Shown here one piece after another: positions 24,735-34,276 of a stretch of DNA of 64,000 nucleotides. Source of the stretch: an uncultured cyanobacterium (GTDB taxonomy: Bacteria > Cyanobacteriota > Cyanobacteriia > Cyanobacteriales > Chroococcidiopsidaceae); the NCBI GenBank assembly GCA_946221495.1, contig CAMIFA010000004.1, positions 1 to 64,000 of the forward strand, in the 5' to 3' direction. The notes under the pieces were generated by a model. That model saw nothing but the letters and a program-made list of their open reading frames with translations, was not told the DNA's origin and did not search any database. How positions within the stretch are numbered: position 1 is the stretch's first letter; every line of letters begins with the position of its first letter. A program made the translations under genes and the position numbers.

Positions 24735-25463
24735 ATGTCCACGCCCCAAGATTCCGGCAATTCCGTTCAAAATCGGCTGCTAGCTGCTCTACCCCAGGAA
24801 GAATACTCACGGCTCCTACCCCACCTAGAACAAGTATCCCTGGATTTTAAGAAAGTCCTCTACGCGCCCAACGAACCTATTGATCACGTCTATTTTGTCA
24901 ACAAGGGCGTTATCTCTATGGTTAATATCATGGAAAACGGTGAGATAGTCGAAGTCGCTACGGTGGGTAATGAAGGTATGGTAGGACTGCCCGTATTCCT
25001 GGGAGCTGATAAAATTCCCGGCGAGGCTTTTGCCCAGGTTCCTGGCGAGGGAGTGAGGATGAGGGCAAATGTGTTTAAAGACAAGGTTACTCCAGATAGC
25101 CCGCTTCACAACCTGCTGCAACGCTACACGCAAGCGCTGTTTAACCAAATCGCGCAATCGGCTGCCTGCAACCGCCTGCACTCCATAGAAGAGCGGTTTT
25201 GTCGCTGGCTGCTGATGACCCATGACCGAGTAGAATCAGACACTTTTCCCCTCACCCAGGAGTTTCTTGCCCAAATGCTGGGCGTACGTCGCGCCAGTGT
25301 GAATACGGTTGCCAGTATTATTCAGAGAGCCGGACTAATCCAATATAGTCGCGGCAAGATGACGATTCTTGATCGCGTTAGCTTAGAAGCATCCTCCTGT
25401 GAGTGTTATGGCATCGTCAAAGCGGAGTTTGATCGCTTGGTTTGCAGCGTTTCAGAGCAATAA
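24735..25463 (+). CDS. Crp/Fnr-family transcription regulator
   Basis: 242 residues from the ATG at 24735. An N-terminal cyclic-nucleotide-binding-like beta barrel (about 20-140; DHVYFVNKGVISMVNIMENG) is followed by a dimer helix and a winged helix (LTQEFLAQMLGVRRASVNTVA). The canonical cAMP-binding R-S/T pair is not obvious, so the effector is unknown. The C-terminus carries CECYGIVKAEFDRL, with two cysteines close together, a feature of a subgroup common in cyanobacteria and proteobacteria. It is divergent from the single-domain cheB gene. Confidence 0.9.
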   Translation: MSTPQDSGNSVQNRLLAALPQEEYSRLLPHLEQVSLDFKKVLYAPNEPIDHVYFVNKGVISMVNIMENGEIVEVATVGNEGMVGLPVFLGADKIPGEAFAQVPGEGVRMRANVFKDKVTPDSPLHNLLQRYTQALFNQIAQSAACNRLHSIEERFCRWLLMTHDRVESDTFPLTQEFLAQMLGVRRASVNTVASIIQRAGLIQYSRGKMTILDRVSLEASSCECYGIVKAEFDRLVCSVSEQ

Positions 25464-25641
25464 TCCAAGGGAATCGATATTCTGCACAAGAAATGCTTCT
25501 TTAGTAATCTCTCTAAAGTTTGGGCTAAGAAATACGTAGCAGTATAATTCAATTAAAACTCTGTTAATTGTTCGTCGGTGTGAGCCATTTTTCGCTCACA
25601 GTGATTAAAGTAAGAACTAAGAGTTTAGAAGGGCAACAGTA

Positions 25642-25737
25642 ATGAATCCACACGATCTTTTGGTACTAGTGCTGCTATTAATTCCTGGGATTTTACTTTC
25701 AGTTTTTATTATGGTCACGTTTGCAGCCGGGGGTTAA
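25642..25737 (+). CDS. 31-residue single-helix membrane peptide
   Basis: The reading frame encodes MNPHDLLVLVLLLIPGILLS and then a second short hydrophobic part ending in AAGG. It is one transmembrane helix with a Pro-Gly in the middle. An AAGGG motif lies about nine bases before the ATG. Size and style fit the small photosynthetic or respiratory subunits of cyanobacteria, but I cannot match it to a named one (PetG/L/M/N, PsaM and PsbX were considered and do not fit well). Confidence 0.45.
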   Translation: MNPHDLLVLVLLLIPGILLSVFIMVTFAAGG

Positions 25738-25752
25738 TATCCCAACCCTGTG

Positions 25753-25956
25753 TCATTGCAGCATGAACGGAATTAATACAGTGTCACTTTTCACATAAAG
25801 CGGATGACGCGGGTGTCCTAAACTTGTTGTTCCCAAGCAGTAAACGCCTTTTTGCTTAGATAACAAACGGGTGACAACTTGGTTTTGCTGCCTAAAGCCA
25901 CCCTGATTTCCCCAAGCAACAACAATTTGCTCTACTTGTTGGCTCATGTTCAACAA
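25753..25956 (-). pseudogene. DUF1643 protein, C-terminal fragment
   Basis: The reading frame contains QQVEQIVVAWGNQGGF and YCLGTTSLGHPRHPLYVKSD, which match the second half of DUF1643 proteins. The first half lies at 27342-27578 on the same strand, 1.4 kb upstream, with a TnpB element between. So the gene has been split and this part has no proper start. Confidence 0.8.
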
Positions 25957-25968
25957 TTGACACTCTCA

Positions 25969-25993
25969 CCGCTACACCCTTTGGGTGTAGCGG
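25969..25993 (-). ncRNA. Right-end hairpin, probable part of the TnpB guide (omega) RNA
   Basis: CCGCTACACCC and GGGTGTAGCGG form a perfect 11-base stem with a TTT loop, 64 bases beyond the tnpB stop. In IS200/IS605 elements the right end folds as a hairpin and is transcribed as the scaffold of the TnpB omega RNA, whose guide is the adjacent flanking DNA. On that basis the guide would derive from the DUF1643 sequence just below 25960. RNA expression is inferred. Confidence 0.55.
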
Positions 25994-26056
25994 GAGATTC
26001 TTACTTCGTTCCCACTTAACTAGATTAGTATTACTACTAACCCCCGTCAGTACGAG

Positions 26057-27229
26057 TCAGTAAGCATTTTCAACCACTGTCTGCCCAACAGCAGTAACAC
26101 CTCTATCTCTAATCACTTGTGCAGCAGCCACATCTCTATTCGTTGTGTATCCACATTCAAGGCAAGAATGAACTCTTACATCCAGTGTTTTCTTACCTGT
26201 ATGTGTGCCACAATTAGGGCAAATTTGGCTAGTGTAATCTTTGTTTACCTTGGCAAAATAAACACCGTTCTTCCATGCAACATATTGCAGTATTGTGAAA
26301 AACTGACCAAAACCTGCGTCAAGTGTATGCGCGGCATACATACCTTTACTCCAGATTCTCAAATCAATATCCTCAACAAATATTGCTCCTGCATTCTGGC
26401 AAAGATGGTTAGCTATTTTAAAGTGAAAGTCTTTTCTGGTGTCTGATATTCTTTGATGAAGTCTAGCTATCTTTGCGTTCAACTTCTTGCGATTATTAGA
26501 ACGAATCTTCTTAAACTTCAACCTTCTTTGCAGCAATTTCAGCTTGCGGTGAAGTATATTAAAGAACTTTGGTCTAGCAATTAGTTGACCTTCTGAGGTA
26601 GCCGAAAAACTATCCAAGCCAACGTCAATTCCAATAGGATAACCGTGAAAAGGAACATCTGGGACATCCACGTTTAGCTGTAAAGACAGCATCACAAAAT
26701 ACCCAGAAGCTTTTCTCGCTACCCTGGCGCGGCTTATTACAAAACCATCAGGTATTGGTCTAGATTGAATGTACTTTACCAATCCAAGTTGAGGCAACTT
26801 AACTCGATTACCTTGGATAACTTCTCGTTTGCTTAACTGAGGGAAAACAAAGCTTTTCATTCTGTAATATTTTTTGAATCTAGGAAACCCGAATTTTCTA
26901 GATTTCATATCAACCCAAGCACGGTCTAAAGTTCTGAGAACTTGTTGCAGCACCTGAGCATTTACAGACTTCAATTCTTCGTTTGTTTTCTTAGCTTCAG
27001 TTAATCTTTTGGCTTGGATATGGTAATCAGGGAAAGGTTCATCAGCCTTGATAATATATTCAGACTGAAGAGAACAAGCATCTACTCTGCACTTACGAGA
27101 ATTAACCCAATCCTTTCTTTCTCGTAAAGCATAATTCCACACTTTACGGCAAACAGTAAGTATATGTTCAATATCCTCAATCTGTTTCTTTGTTGGTTTC
27201 AATTTGTACTCGTAAGTAAGTGTAAGCAT
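26057..27229 (-). CDS. tnpB: RNA-guided nuclease TnpB (OrfB_IS605)
   Basis: 390 residues, full length. It opens with the typical YEYKLKPTKKQ. The RuvC catalytic acidic residues are all present: D202 (IGIDVGLDSF), E286 (IFVEDIDLR) and D366 (TNRDVAAAQVI). The zinc finger is intact (C337, C340, C356, C359). TnpB cuts DNA next to a short motif under guidance of an RNA from the element's right end, which helps keep the element after excision. No stop or frameshift is seen, so the nuclease is probably functional. Confidence 0.95.
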   Translation of the reverse strand: MLTLTYEYKLKPTKKQIEDIEHILTVCRKVWNYALRERKDWVNSRKCRVDACSLQSEYIIKADEPFPDYHIQAKRLTEAKKTNEELKSVNAQVLQQVLRTLDRAWVDMKSRKFGFPRFKKYYRMKSFVFPQLSKREVIQGNRVKLPQLGLVKYIQSRPIPDGFVISRARVARKASGYFVMLSLQLNVDVPDVPFHGYPIGIDVGLDSFSATSEGQLIARPKFFNILHRKLKLLQRRLKFKKIRSNNRKKLNAKIARLHQRISDTRKDFHFKIANHLCQNAGAIFVEDIDLRIWSKGMYAAHTLDAGFGQFFTILQYVAWKNGVYFAKVNKDYTSQICPNCGTHTGKKTLDVRVHSCLECGYTTNRDVAAAQVIRDRGVTAVGQTVVENAY

Positions 27230-27270
27230 TCCTCGGCATAAGCGAATGTTTGAGTATCTTATCCTCCTTT

Positions 27271-27293
27271 TACACAGACTGTCAAATTGTGTA
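27271..27293 (-). repeat. Left-end hairpin of the TnpB element
   Basis: TACACA and TGTGTA pair around an 11-base loop about 45 bases upstream of tnpB. Subterminal hairpins of this kind are the transposase recognition structures at the left end of IS200/IS605 elements. Confidence 0.5.
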
Positions 27294-27341
27294 GAATGTC
27301 TCCCTTCAGTTGGTTTTCTATTGGTCGTGATTCATCTCCCG

Positions 27342-27578
27342 TTACAGCTGAGCTGGGTGTGATGCCCTATATGCAAACAAGTTAACTACCTCAATAGCGC
27401 CATACCCCCAAAATCGGGCAAAGTTGATACAGCGACGGATAGTAGGATCGTTACTTGTAGCATCAGCTGTACTGGGATTGAGCATTACAAAGCCGATACG
27501 GGGAGCATTTGAATTCCACTCTCGTGCTAAAGAGTAGCGGTAGTTCATACTTGGATCAAACTTGGCACTCATCCTCAT
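27342..27578 (-). pseudogene. DUF1643 protein, N-terminal fragment
   Basis: About 78 residues are left: FDPSMNYRYSLAREWN, IGFVMLNPSTADATSNDPT, IRRCINFARFWGYG and VVNLFAYRASHP. These are the conserved opening of DUF1643 proteins, which are frequent in phages and bacteria and of unclear role. The frame ends at a TAA next to the left end of the TnpB element. After a one-base shift the downstream sequence reads PIENQ, which may be a leftover of the normal DPIG.END segment. The C-terminal part is at 25753-25956. The start could be either of two close ATGs. Confidence 0.8.
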
Positions 27579-27709
27579 GCTGCTACTGTCGCCTTTGACT
27601 GTAATTGTTATCAAAAGAAATTTGTTAACAGCTATTTAAATCTTCTTCTTGACATTTTGCCGATAATTTGCTCTACTGCGTTATTTGAAGAATCTGTAGA
27701 GGTAAAGGG

Positions 27710-28762
27710 ATGAAGGTTGCTGTGTTCAGCACAAAATCCTACGATCGCACTTTTCTAGAAGCTGCCAATGCTAACCACGCTCACGAATTAATTTTTTTTG
27801 AACCAAATTTAAATTATGAAACGAGCGTCTTGGCGGCTGACTTTCCTTGTGTCTGTGTTTTTGTCAGGATAAAGGGGCGAGGTTTCCTCGCCCCAACCTG
27901 CCATGTCAACGATCAGCTAGATGCTAAAACCTTGACAAAACTAAAAAGTCAGGGAACTAAGCTAATTGCCCTGCGTTCTGCGGGTTTTAACAATGTAGAC
28001 ATACCCAAGGCAGAGGAATTAAGGCTAACAGTTGTTCGCGTTCCAGCTTACTCGCCTTATGCTGTAGCCGAACACACTATCGGGCTAATTTTGGCACTTA
28101 ATCGCAAGCTCCATCGTGCTTATGGGCGTGTTAGGGAGGGTAATTTCTCCCTAGATGGACTTTTGGGGTTTGACTTACATAGCAAAACAGTCGGGATTAT
28201 CGGTACTGGCAAGATTGGTGCAATTACAGCGCAAATTCTGCATGGTTTTGGCTGCCAACTACTAGCATTTGATAAATCGCCTCAACAGAATTGCCAAGCG
28301 CTAGGAGTAAAGTATGTATCGTTACCAGAACTATTTGCTACCTCTGATATTATTACCCTGCACTGCCCCTTGACCCCAGAAACACACCATCTAATTGATG
28401 CAGAAGCAGTCTTGCAGATGAAAACAGGTGTTATGCTAATCAACACGAGCCGTGGAGGATTAATTGACACAAAAACAGTGATTAAAGGCTTAAAAAGCGG
28501 TAGAATCGGCTATCTTGGTTTAGACGTTTATGAGCAAGAGGAAGATTTATTCTTTGAGGATTACTCGAATACAGTCATTCAAGATGATCTCTTTCAGCGC
28601 CTGCTTACCTTTCCCAATGTTCTAATTACAGGTCATCAAGCTTTTTTTACGGTCGATGCCTTAAGAAGTATTGCTGAAACTACCCTTGGTAATATCTCTG
28701 AGTTTGAACAAGGTTTTCCTTGTGTTAATCAAGTTAAAGCTGAAGGTACTAGGAAAAAATAG
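27710..28762 (+). CDS. ldhA: D-lactate dehydrogenase / 2-hydroxyacid dehydrogenase
   Basis: 350 residues, about 14 longer than usual LdhA. NAD-binding motif [12 protein letters not shown] near residue 162 and the catalytic Arg (NTSRGGLID), Glu ([11 protein letters not shown]) and His (TGHQAFF) are present. It reduces pyruvate to D-lactate with NADH. The extra residues ([14 protein letters not shown]) interrupt the otherwise conserved CVFV-NDQLDA stretch and are encoded by a palindromic repeat (27862-27903), which keeps the frame. The insertion lies in the substrate-binding domain, so activity may be kept or altered. AGGTAAAGGG precedes the ATG. Confidence 0.9.
   Translation: MKVAVFSTKSYDRTFLEAANANHAHELIFFEPNLNYETSVLAADFPCVCVFVRIKGRGFLAPTCHVNDQLDAKTLTKLKSQGTKLIALRSAGFNNVDIPKAEELRLTVVRVPAYSPYAVAEHTIGLILALNRKLHRAYGRVREGNFSLDGLLGFDLHSKTVGIIGTGKIGAITAQILHGFGCQLLAFDKSPQQNCQALGVKYVSLPELFATSDIITLHCPLTPETHHLIDAEAVLQMKTGVMLINTSRGGLIDTKTVIKGLKSGRIGYLGLDVYEQEEDLFFEDYSNTVIQDDLFQRLLTFPNVLITGHQAFFTVDALRSIAETTLGNISEFEQGFPCVNQVKAEGTRKK
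27862..27903. repeat. Palindromic repeat inserted in frame in ldhA
   Basis: GGGGCGAGG (27874-27882) and CCTCGCCCC (27886-27894) form a perfect nine-base hairpin with a TTT loop. About 42 bases, a multiple of three, appear to be added relative to the family. Confidence 0.8.
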
Positions 28763-28975
28763 CAAGAACTTAGATTTTAGTTAATCTTCTGCCTTCTGAC
28801 TTCTATCTGACGAATCAGTCTCTATCTTGGAGTTGATGAACCAATACTTATAGGTCAGATATCTTTAAAGCAACCAAACACAGTTTTCTTCGGAAAACTA
28901 GGCGGTGCTGCTAGTTAATGTATCGCCCAATTAAAAACCTCAAAGTTGTCACTTCCAAATAGCAACATCGAAATT

Positions 28976-29413
28976 ATGGAATCCCAACTACAACCACCGG
29001 AATACGTTGATACCACCTCCTCAGAGGGTATACCAGTAACAGAGCCAGCACCTTTGGCAACAGTACGAGCTAACACTCCATCTGACGCTCAATGGCAGCG
29101 CATAGGCTCTCAGGTTTCCGACTTTTTAGCACAACTGCCTGACTATATAGGTAAGTTTTTCAACCAATACAAGCAGCCAATCATTAGCCTGGGGTTAATT
29201 TTTGTAGCAATTATTACGGTTAAGATAGTTTTGGCAGTGATTGATGCATTGAATGATATCCCCCTACTGCAACCAACGTTTGAGTTAGTCGGTATTGGGT
29301 ACACAACGTGGTTTGCTTACCGCTATCTGATCCAGGCTTCCAAACGCCAAGAACTATCGGGAGAAATCGAAAAACTTAAACAGCAAGTTGTTGGTAGTCA
29401 ACAACTTTCCTAG
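28976..29413 (+). CDS. CAAD-domain (CURT1-like) thylakoid membrane protein
   Basis: 145 residues from the ATG at 28976. An acidic, disordered N-terminus is followed by an amphipathic segment (FLAQLPDYIGKFFNQYKQP), two transmembrane helices (ISLGLIFVAIITVKIVLAVI and LVGIGYTTWFAYRYLI) and a C-terminal amphipathic helix (ELSGEIEKLKQQVVG). This is the CAAD/CURT1 architecture. In cyanobacteria CurT bends thylakoid membranes, and the same domain is appended to some aminoacyl-tRNA synthetases. The valS in this window does not carry it. Confidence 0.88.
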   Translation: MESQLQPPEYVDTTSSEGIPVTEPAPLATVRANTPSDAQWQRIGSQVSDFLAQLPDYIGKFFNQYKQPIISLGLIFVAIITVKIVLAVIDALNDIPLLQPTFELVGIGYTTWFAYRYLIQASKRQELSGEIEKLKQQVVGSQQLS

Positions 29414-29544
29414 TCTTAGGGTTAACTGCCTATCTGTTCTTAGCATTAGAGTGATAGAACAGATGGGTGTGGCGTATTTCTATCCCAGAATTAACTATTC
29501 TCTGGGTAGCTGCGCCGCCTAATACCCAAACATTTATATGGCAA

Positions 29545-29600
29545 AGGAAAACCAAATCCTGCATCAAGTATATGCAGCCAAAATAACTCAATCCTTTATA
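29545..29600 (-). pseudogene. Short TnpB-like remnant
   Basis: On the minus strand GCTGCATATACTTGATGCAG resembles the part of the tnpB at 26057-27229 that encodes AAHTLDAGFGQF, with about two bases lost. The rest of 29414-29720 (about 300 bases without a gene) contains no intact frame and shows no other recognisable signal. Probably the trace of an older IS605-type insertion. Confidence 0.35.
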
Positions 29601-29720
29601 GCTACCTAGCTTTTTTAGAGGATTGAGTTTGTTTTTTATCCAACCCACACAAAATAGCGCTGAAGCATGGTTATGGCGATCGCTTGTTGCTAACAGCGCT
29701 AATATTTTCCACTAGAGTAT

Positions 29721-30695
29721 TTAAAATCGGGATGGAACAGCGTATTGAGATTCAATTGGTTCCACTTTACCAGCTTGAGCCAGAGCCTGATGAATTATTG
29801 CCGCAACTTCGGCACGGGTAGCATTACGATTAGGATTGAGCAATCTGGGGTCGGGATAATTAGTCACAAGACCAGCTTGGGTTGCGGCGGCTACTCTTTC
29901 CGTTGCGTAGTTAGGAATTTGGTTGGCATCCTTGTAGACCCCTAAAACTTGTTCTGGAGAAGACATTGGCAGGTTTAAGCCACTAGCAAGGGCAACTAAA
30001 ACTTGCGCTCTCGGAATTTCTTGCTGGGGTCGGAAAATATTGCCAGGATACCCTTCTAAAAATCCGGTTTGGTTGGCTCTATTAATTGCGGCAATAGCCC
30101 AAAAATCTGATTGTACATCTTTAAAGTTTGTTGTACTCTGACCAGGGTTTTGATCAAAGGCATCTTGGAGGATTGCAGCAAATTCCGCCCTTGTCACCGG
30201 TCGGTCTGGTCGGAAGTAGTCGCCAGCAAAACCAGTGACAATTCCCCGCGCCGAGAGCGCATCGATAAAAGGACGCGCCCAATAGTTTTGAGGAACATCT
30301 ACAAAGTTAATTGGTTGCCCTGTAGTTGGCTGAGTTGGTGTAGGTGCTGGCGTTGTCCGGTAAGGAACTACGAGCGGAAATTGTCGCCCAACGGGGGTTC
30401 GATTCGGTACTGGTAATAGTCCTGGCGACTCTGTGGGGGAAACTGTTGGCGCTGGCAATAATTCTGGATTAGCATCCGTTGTTGCTTCCGGAGTTATTGG
30501 CGTTACTGTTGGTTCAGTAGGAGAAGGAGAGGGATCTAGCAGGTTCGTCAAATTAAAGCCTTGATTTGGGCGTGAAAGTGACCAAAAAAGAATTGCCCCA
30601 ATCGTTGTCAAGGCAACAAAAATACCAATAAATTCATCAAACCCTAAAGAACTTCTTGCAGATGAGCGGGGATCTGGGGGAGGCAAATTCGTCAT
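29721..30695 (-). CDS. S-layer homology (SLH) domain protein, membrane-anchored
   Basis: 324 residues. A short cytoplasmic start is followed by one membrane helix (EFIGIFVALTTIGAILFWSL), a Pro/Thr-rich linker (about 45-125) and three SLH repeats: FVDVPQNYWARPFIDALSA, FKDVQSDFWAIAAINRA and YKDANQIPNYATERVAAA, each ending in a TRAEFAA-type motif. SLH domains bind pyruvylated secondary cell-wall polymers, so the protein probably ties the inner membrane to peptidoglycan. It lacks the OprB porin domain of many cyanobacterial SLH proteins. Confidence 0.9.
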   Translation of the reverse strand: MTNLPPPDPRSSARSSLGFDEFIGIFVALTTIGAILFWSLSRPNQGFNLTNLLDPSPSPTEPTVTPITPEATTDANPELLPAPTVSPTESPGLLPVPNRTPVGRQFPLVVPYRTTPAPTPTQPTTGQPINFVDVPQNYWARPFIDALSARGIVTGFAGDYFRPDRPVTRAEFAAILQDAFDQNPGQSTTNFKDVQSDFWAIAAINRANQTGFLEGYPGNIFRPQQEIPRAQVLVALASGLNLPMSSPEQVLGVYKDANQIPNYATERVAAATQAGLVTNYPDPRLLNPNRNATRAEVAAIIHQALAQAGKVEPIESQYAVPSRF

Positions 30696-30872
30696 TTGGA
30701 TAACCTACATAGCAGCGTTTGCTTTTAAAGAAATTAACCCACAGGTAAGGATTTGGTGGTACTTCCTTTTGGATAAGTTTTCCAGAAATAATTATCTAAA
30801 CATTTTACTCAATAGGAAAAATCTAGAGTATCTCCTGTCTTCTGACTTCTGACTTCTGTCTCTCTCCTCTTT

Positions 30873-32225
30873 TTAGAGAACTCTTAGCAAACTAGGAACA
30901 CTGTCTACTGCTTCTAAAGAGCGGATTTCTGCAAGGGAAGAGCGGAAGTTGCCTTCTTTAACATCGTGGGTAACGACAACAATTTCGGCTAACTGCTCTT
31001 GGACACCAGTTTGCACAACTGATTCTAGGCTAACGCCATGATTGCCGAAGCAAGTACCTAATTTGCCAATTACACCGGGGCGATCTTTCGTCAAAAAGCG
31101 GGCATAAAAGCGGGTAACGAGTTCTTCGATTGGCGCGATGCCCAAAAAGGCTTGCCCGTTAGGGCTCGCACTGTAATGTTGATGAGAACAAGCTAAAAGC
31201 GGATGTAGCGTTACAGGTTTAACTTCAGATGACTTTTGTTCAGTTTTCAGAACAGCAGCAATATTCACAATATCCGATACTACGGCACTAGCAGTTGCAC
31301 CCGCCCCCGCCCCAGGTCCAAAAAACATTACTTGTCCAAGCGGTTCACCTTCAACAAGAATTGCGTTATGTACGGCATTCACACTGGCTAAGGGGTGTGC
31401 TTGGGGTACTAAGGTGGGATGGACTCGAACTGAGAGAGCTGGGGAAGTATCTTGTTTGGCGTTCGCGTAGCGTGCGCTGCGCGCAATCGCTAGTAGTTTA
31501 ATTACAAAACCGAGTTTTTGAGCATAGGCGATATCTGCCTGACTAACTTGACGGATGCCCTCGCAGTAAATATCTTGCAGTTTAATCCTGCCACCAAAGG
31601 CTAAGGAAGCAAGGATCGCAATTTTATCTGCTGCGTCTAAGCCATCGACATCAGCTGTAGGATCTGCCTCTGCGTAACCGAGTTTTTGGGCATCTGCCAA
31701 AACATCATCGAAGTTACTGCCTTCGGTTTGCATCCGCGTCAAGATGTAGTTTGTTGTGCCGTTAATGATGCCTGTAACAGCCTGAATCCGGTTAACGCCT
31801 AAAGACTGCTTTAGCGGTTGAATGACGGGGATACCGCCGCCTACAGCAGCTTCTAATAAAACATAAACTCCAGCACAGTTAGCGGCAGTAAATATTTCAT
31901 CGCCATAACGGGCAATCACTGCTTTATTTGCGGTAACAACGTGCTTGCCATTACTAATTGCGAGCAGGATCAGCGATCGCGCTGGTTCTAGTCCTCCTAA
32001 TAATTCCACCACGATCTCAATAGCTGGATCAGTGACAATTGCTTCTAAATCAGTTGTCAGCACTCCAGTCGGTAAACTAACAGCACGAGATTTAGAAAGC
32101 GATCGCACTCCCACACGATAAATCTCTAATTCTTGCAACAACGAATTCCGCCCAGCTGCATCTAGCAACAACTGCGCTGTACCCGTACCTACCGTTCCCA
32201 ATCCCAGCAAACCAACCTTAACCAC
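30873..32225 (-). CDS. hom: Homoserine dehydrogenase
   Basis: 450 residues starting at GTG 32225 (MVKVGLLGLGTVGTGTAQLL is the expected Rossmann start). It has the NAD(P)-binding GLGTVG, the ITGIINGTTNYILTRM and GYAEADPTADVDGLDAADK active-site segments and a C-terminal ACT domain (DRPGVIGKLGTCFGNHG), which suggests feedback control by threonine. The enzyme makes homoserine for threonine and methionine. A GC-rich palindrome at 31464-31483 adds residues (ARSARYANAKQ) between KLLAI and ALSVRVHP, where relatives have variable length. Confidence 0.95.
   Translation of the reverse strand: MVKVGLLGLGTVGTGTAQLLLDAAGRNSLLQELEIYRVGVRSLSKSRAVSLPTGVLTTDLEAIVTDPAIEIVVELLGGLEPARSLILLAISNGKHVVTANKAVIARYGDEIFTAANCAGVYVLLEAAVGGGIPVIQPLKQSLGVNRIQAVTGIINGTTNYILTRMQTEGSNFDDVLADAQKLGYAEADPTADVDGLDAADKIAILASLAFGGRIKLQDIYCEGIRQVSQADIAYAQKLGFVIKLLAIARSARYANAKQDTSPALSVRVHPTLVPQAHPLASVNAVHNAILVEGEPLGQVMFFGPGAGAGATASAVVSDIVNIAAVLKTEQKSSEVKPVTLHPLLACSHQHYSASPNGQAFLGIAPIEELVTRFYARFLTKDRPGVIGKLGTCFGNHGVSLESVVQTGVQEQLAEIVVVTHDVKEGNFRSSLAEIRSLEAVDSVPSLLRVL
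31464..31483. repeat. GC-rich palindrome inside hom
   Basis: CGCGTAGCG and CGCTGCGCG pair over nine bases with one wobble around TG. The same CGTAGCG-rich material fills the middle of the MITE copy at 60672. The reading frame of hom is kept. Confidence 0.65.
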
Positions 32226-32247
32226 AAGCCTTGCACCAATTTTTAAA

Positions 32248-32277
32248 GCTGTCAGCTATCAGCTATCAGCTATCAGC
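32248..32277. repeat. Tandem heptamer CAGCTAT
   Basis: About four copies of a seven-base unit lie in the hom upstream region. The complementary unit is found at 4076-4095. Confidence 0.85.
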
Positions 32278-32455
32278 CCTTCATGAAGCTTCATTCCTTG
32301 TCGGCGACACAAAAGCCTTAGAAGTTTAATTAAGCTTGTGCTGAGGGGCAGTGTTAAGTTAACTGATGACTGAAAGCTTTTGTTCACAAATATTATAGGG
32401 GTGTAGTGATACACCCCTAACACAAGCTGAAAGCTTAATGCTGATTGCTGAGAGC

Positions 32456-34276
<1,821 letters not shown>

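Larger units (their letters stand above)
25960..27300 (-). mobile_element. IS200/IS605-superfamily element carrying tnpB only
   Basis: The element consists of an intact tnpB without tnpA, a right-end hairpin (25969-25993) and a left-end hairpin (27271-27293). It interrupts a DUF1643 gene. Exact ends are not resolved: the right end should lie between 25957 and 25968 and the left end between 27294 and about 27345. Without its own TnpA it would need a transposase supplied in trans. Confidence 0.8.

Noticed and set aside
24825..25223. 132-codon frame antisense to the Crp-type gene
   Set aside because: The plus-strand protein is clearly a Crp-family regulator with conserved domains; the antisense frame has none.
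30394..30412. GGGTTCGATTC, like a tRNA T-arm
   Set aside because: It lies inside the SLH gene and has no acceptor stem or anticodon arm around it. No tRNA or rRNA gene was recognised in the window.
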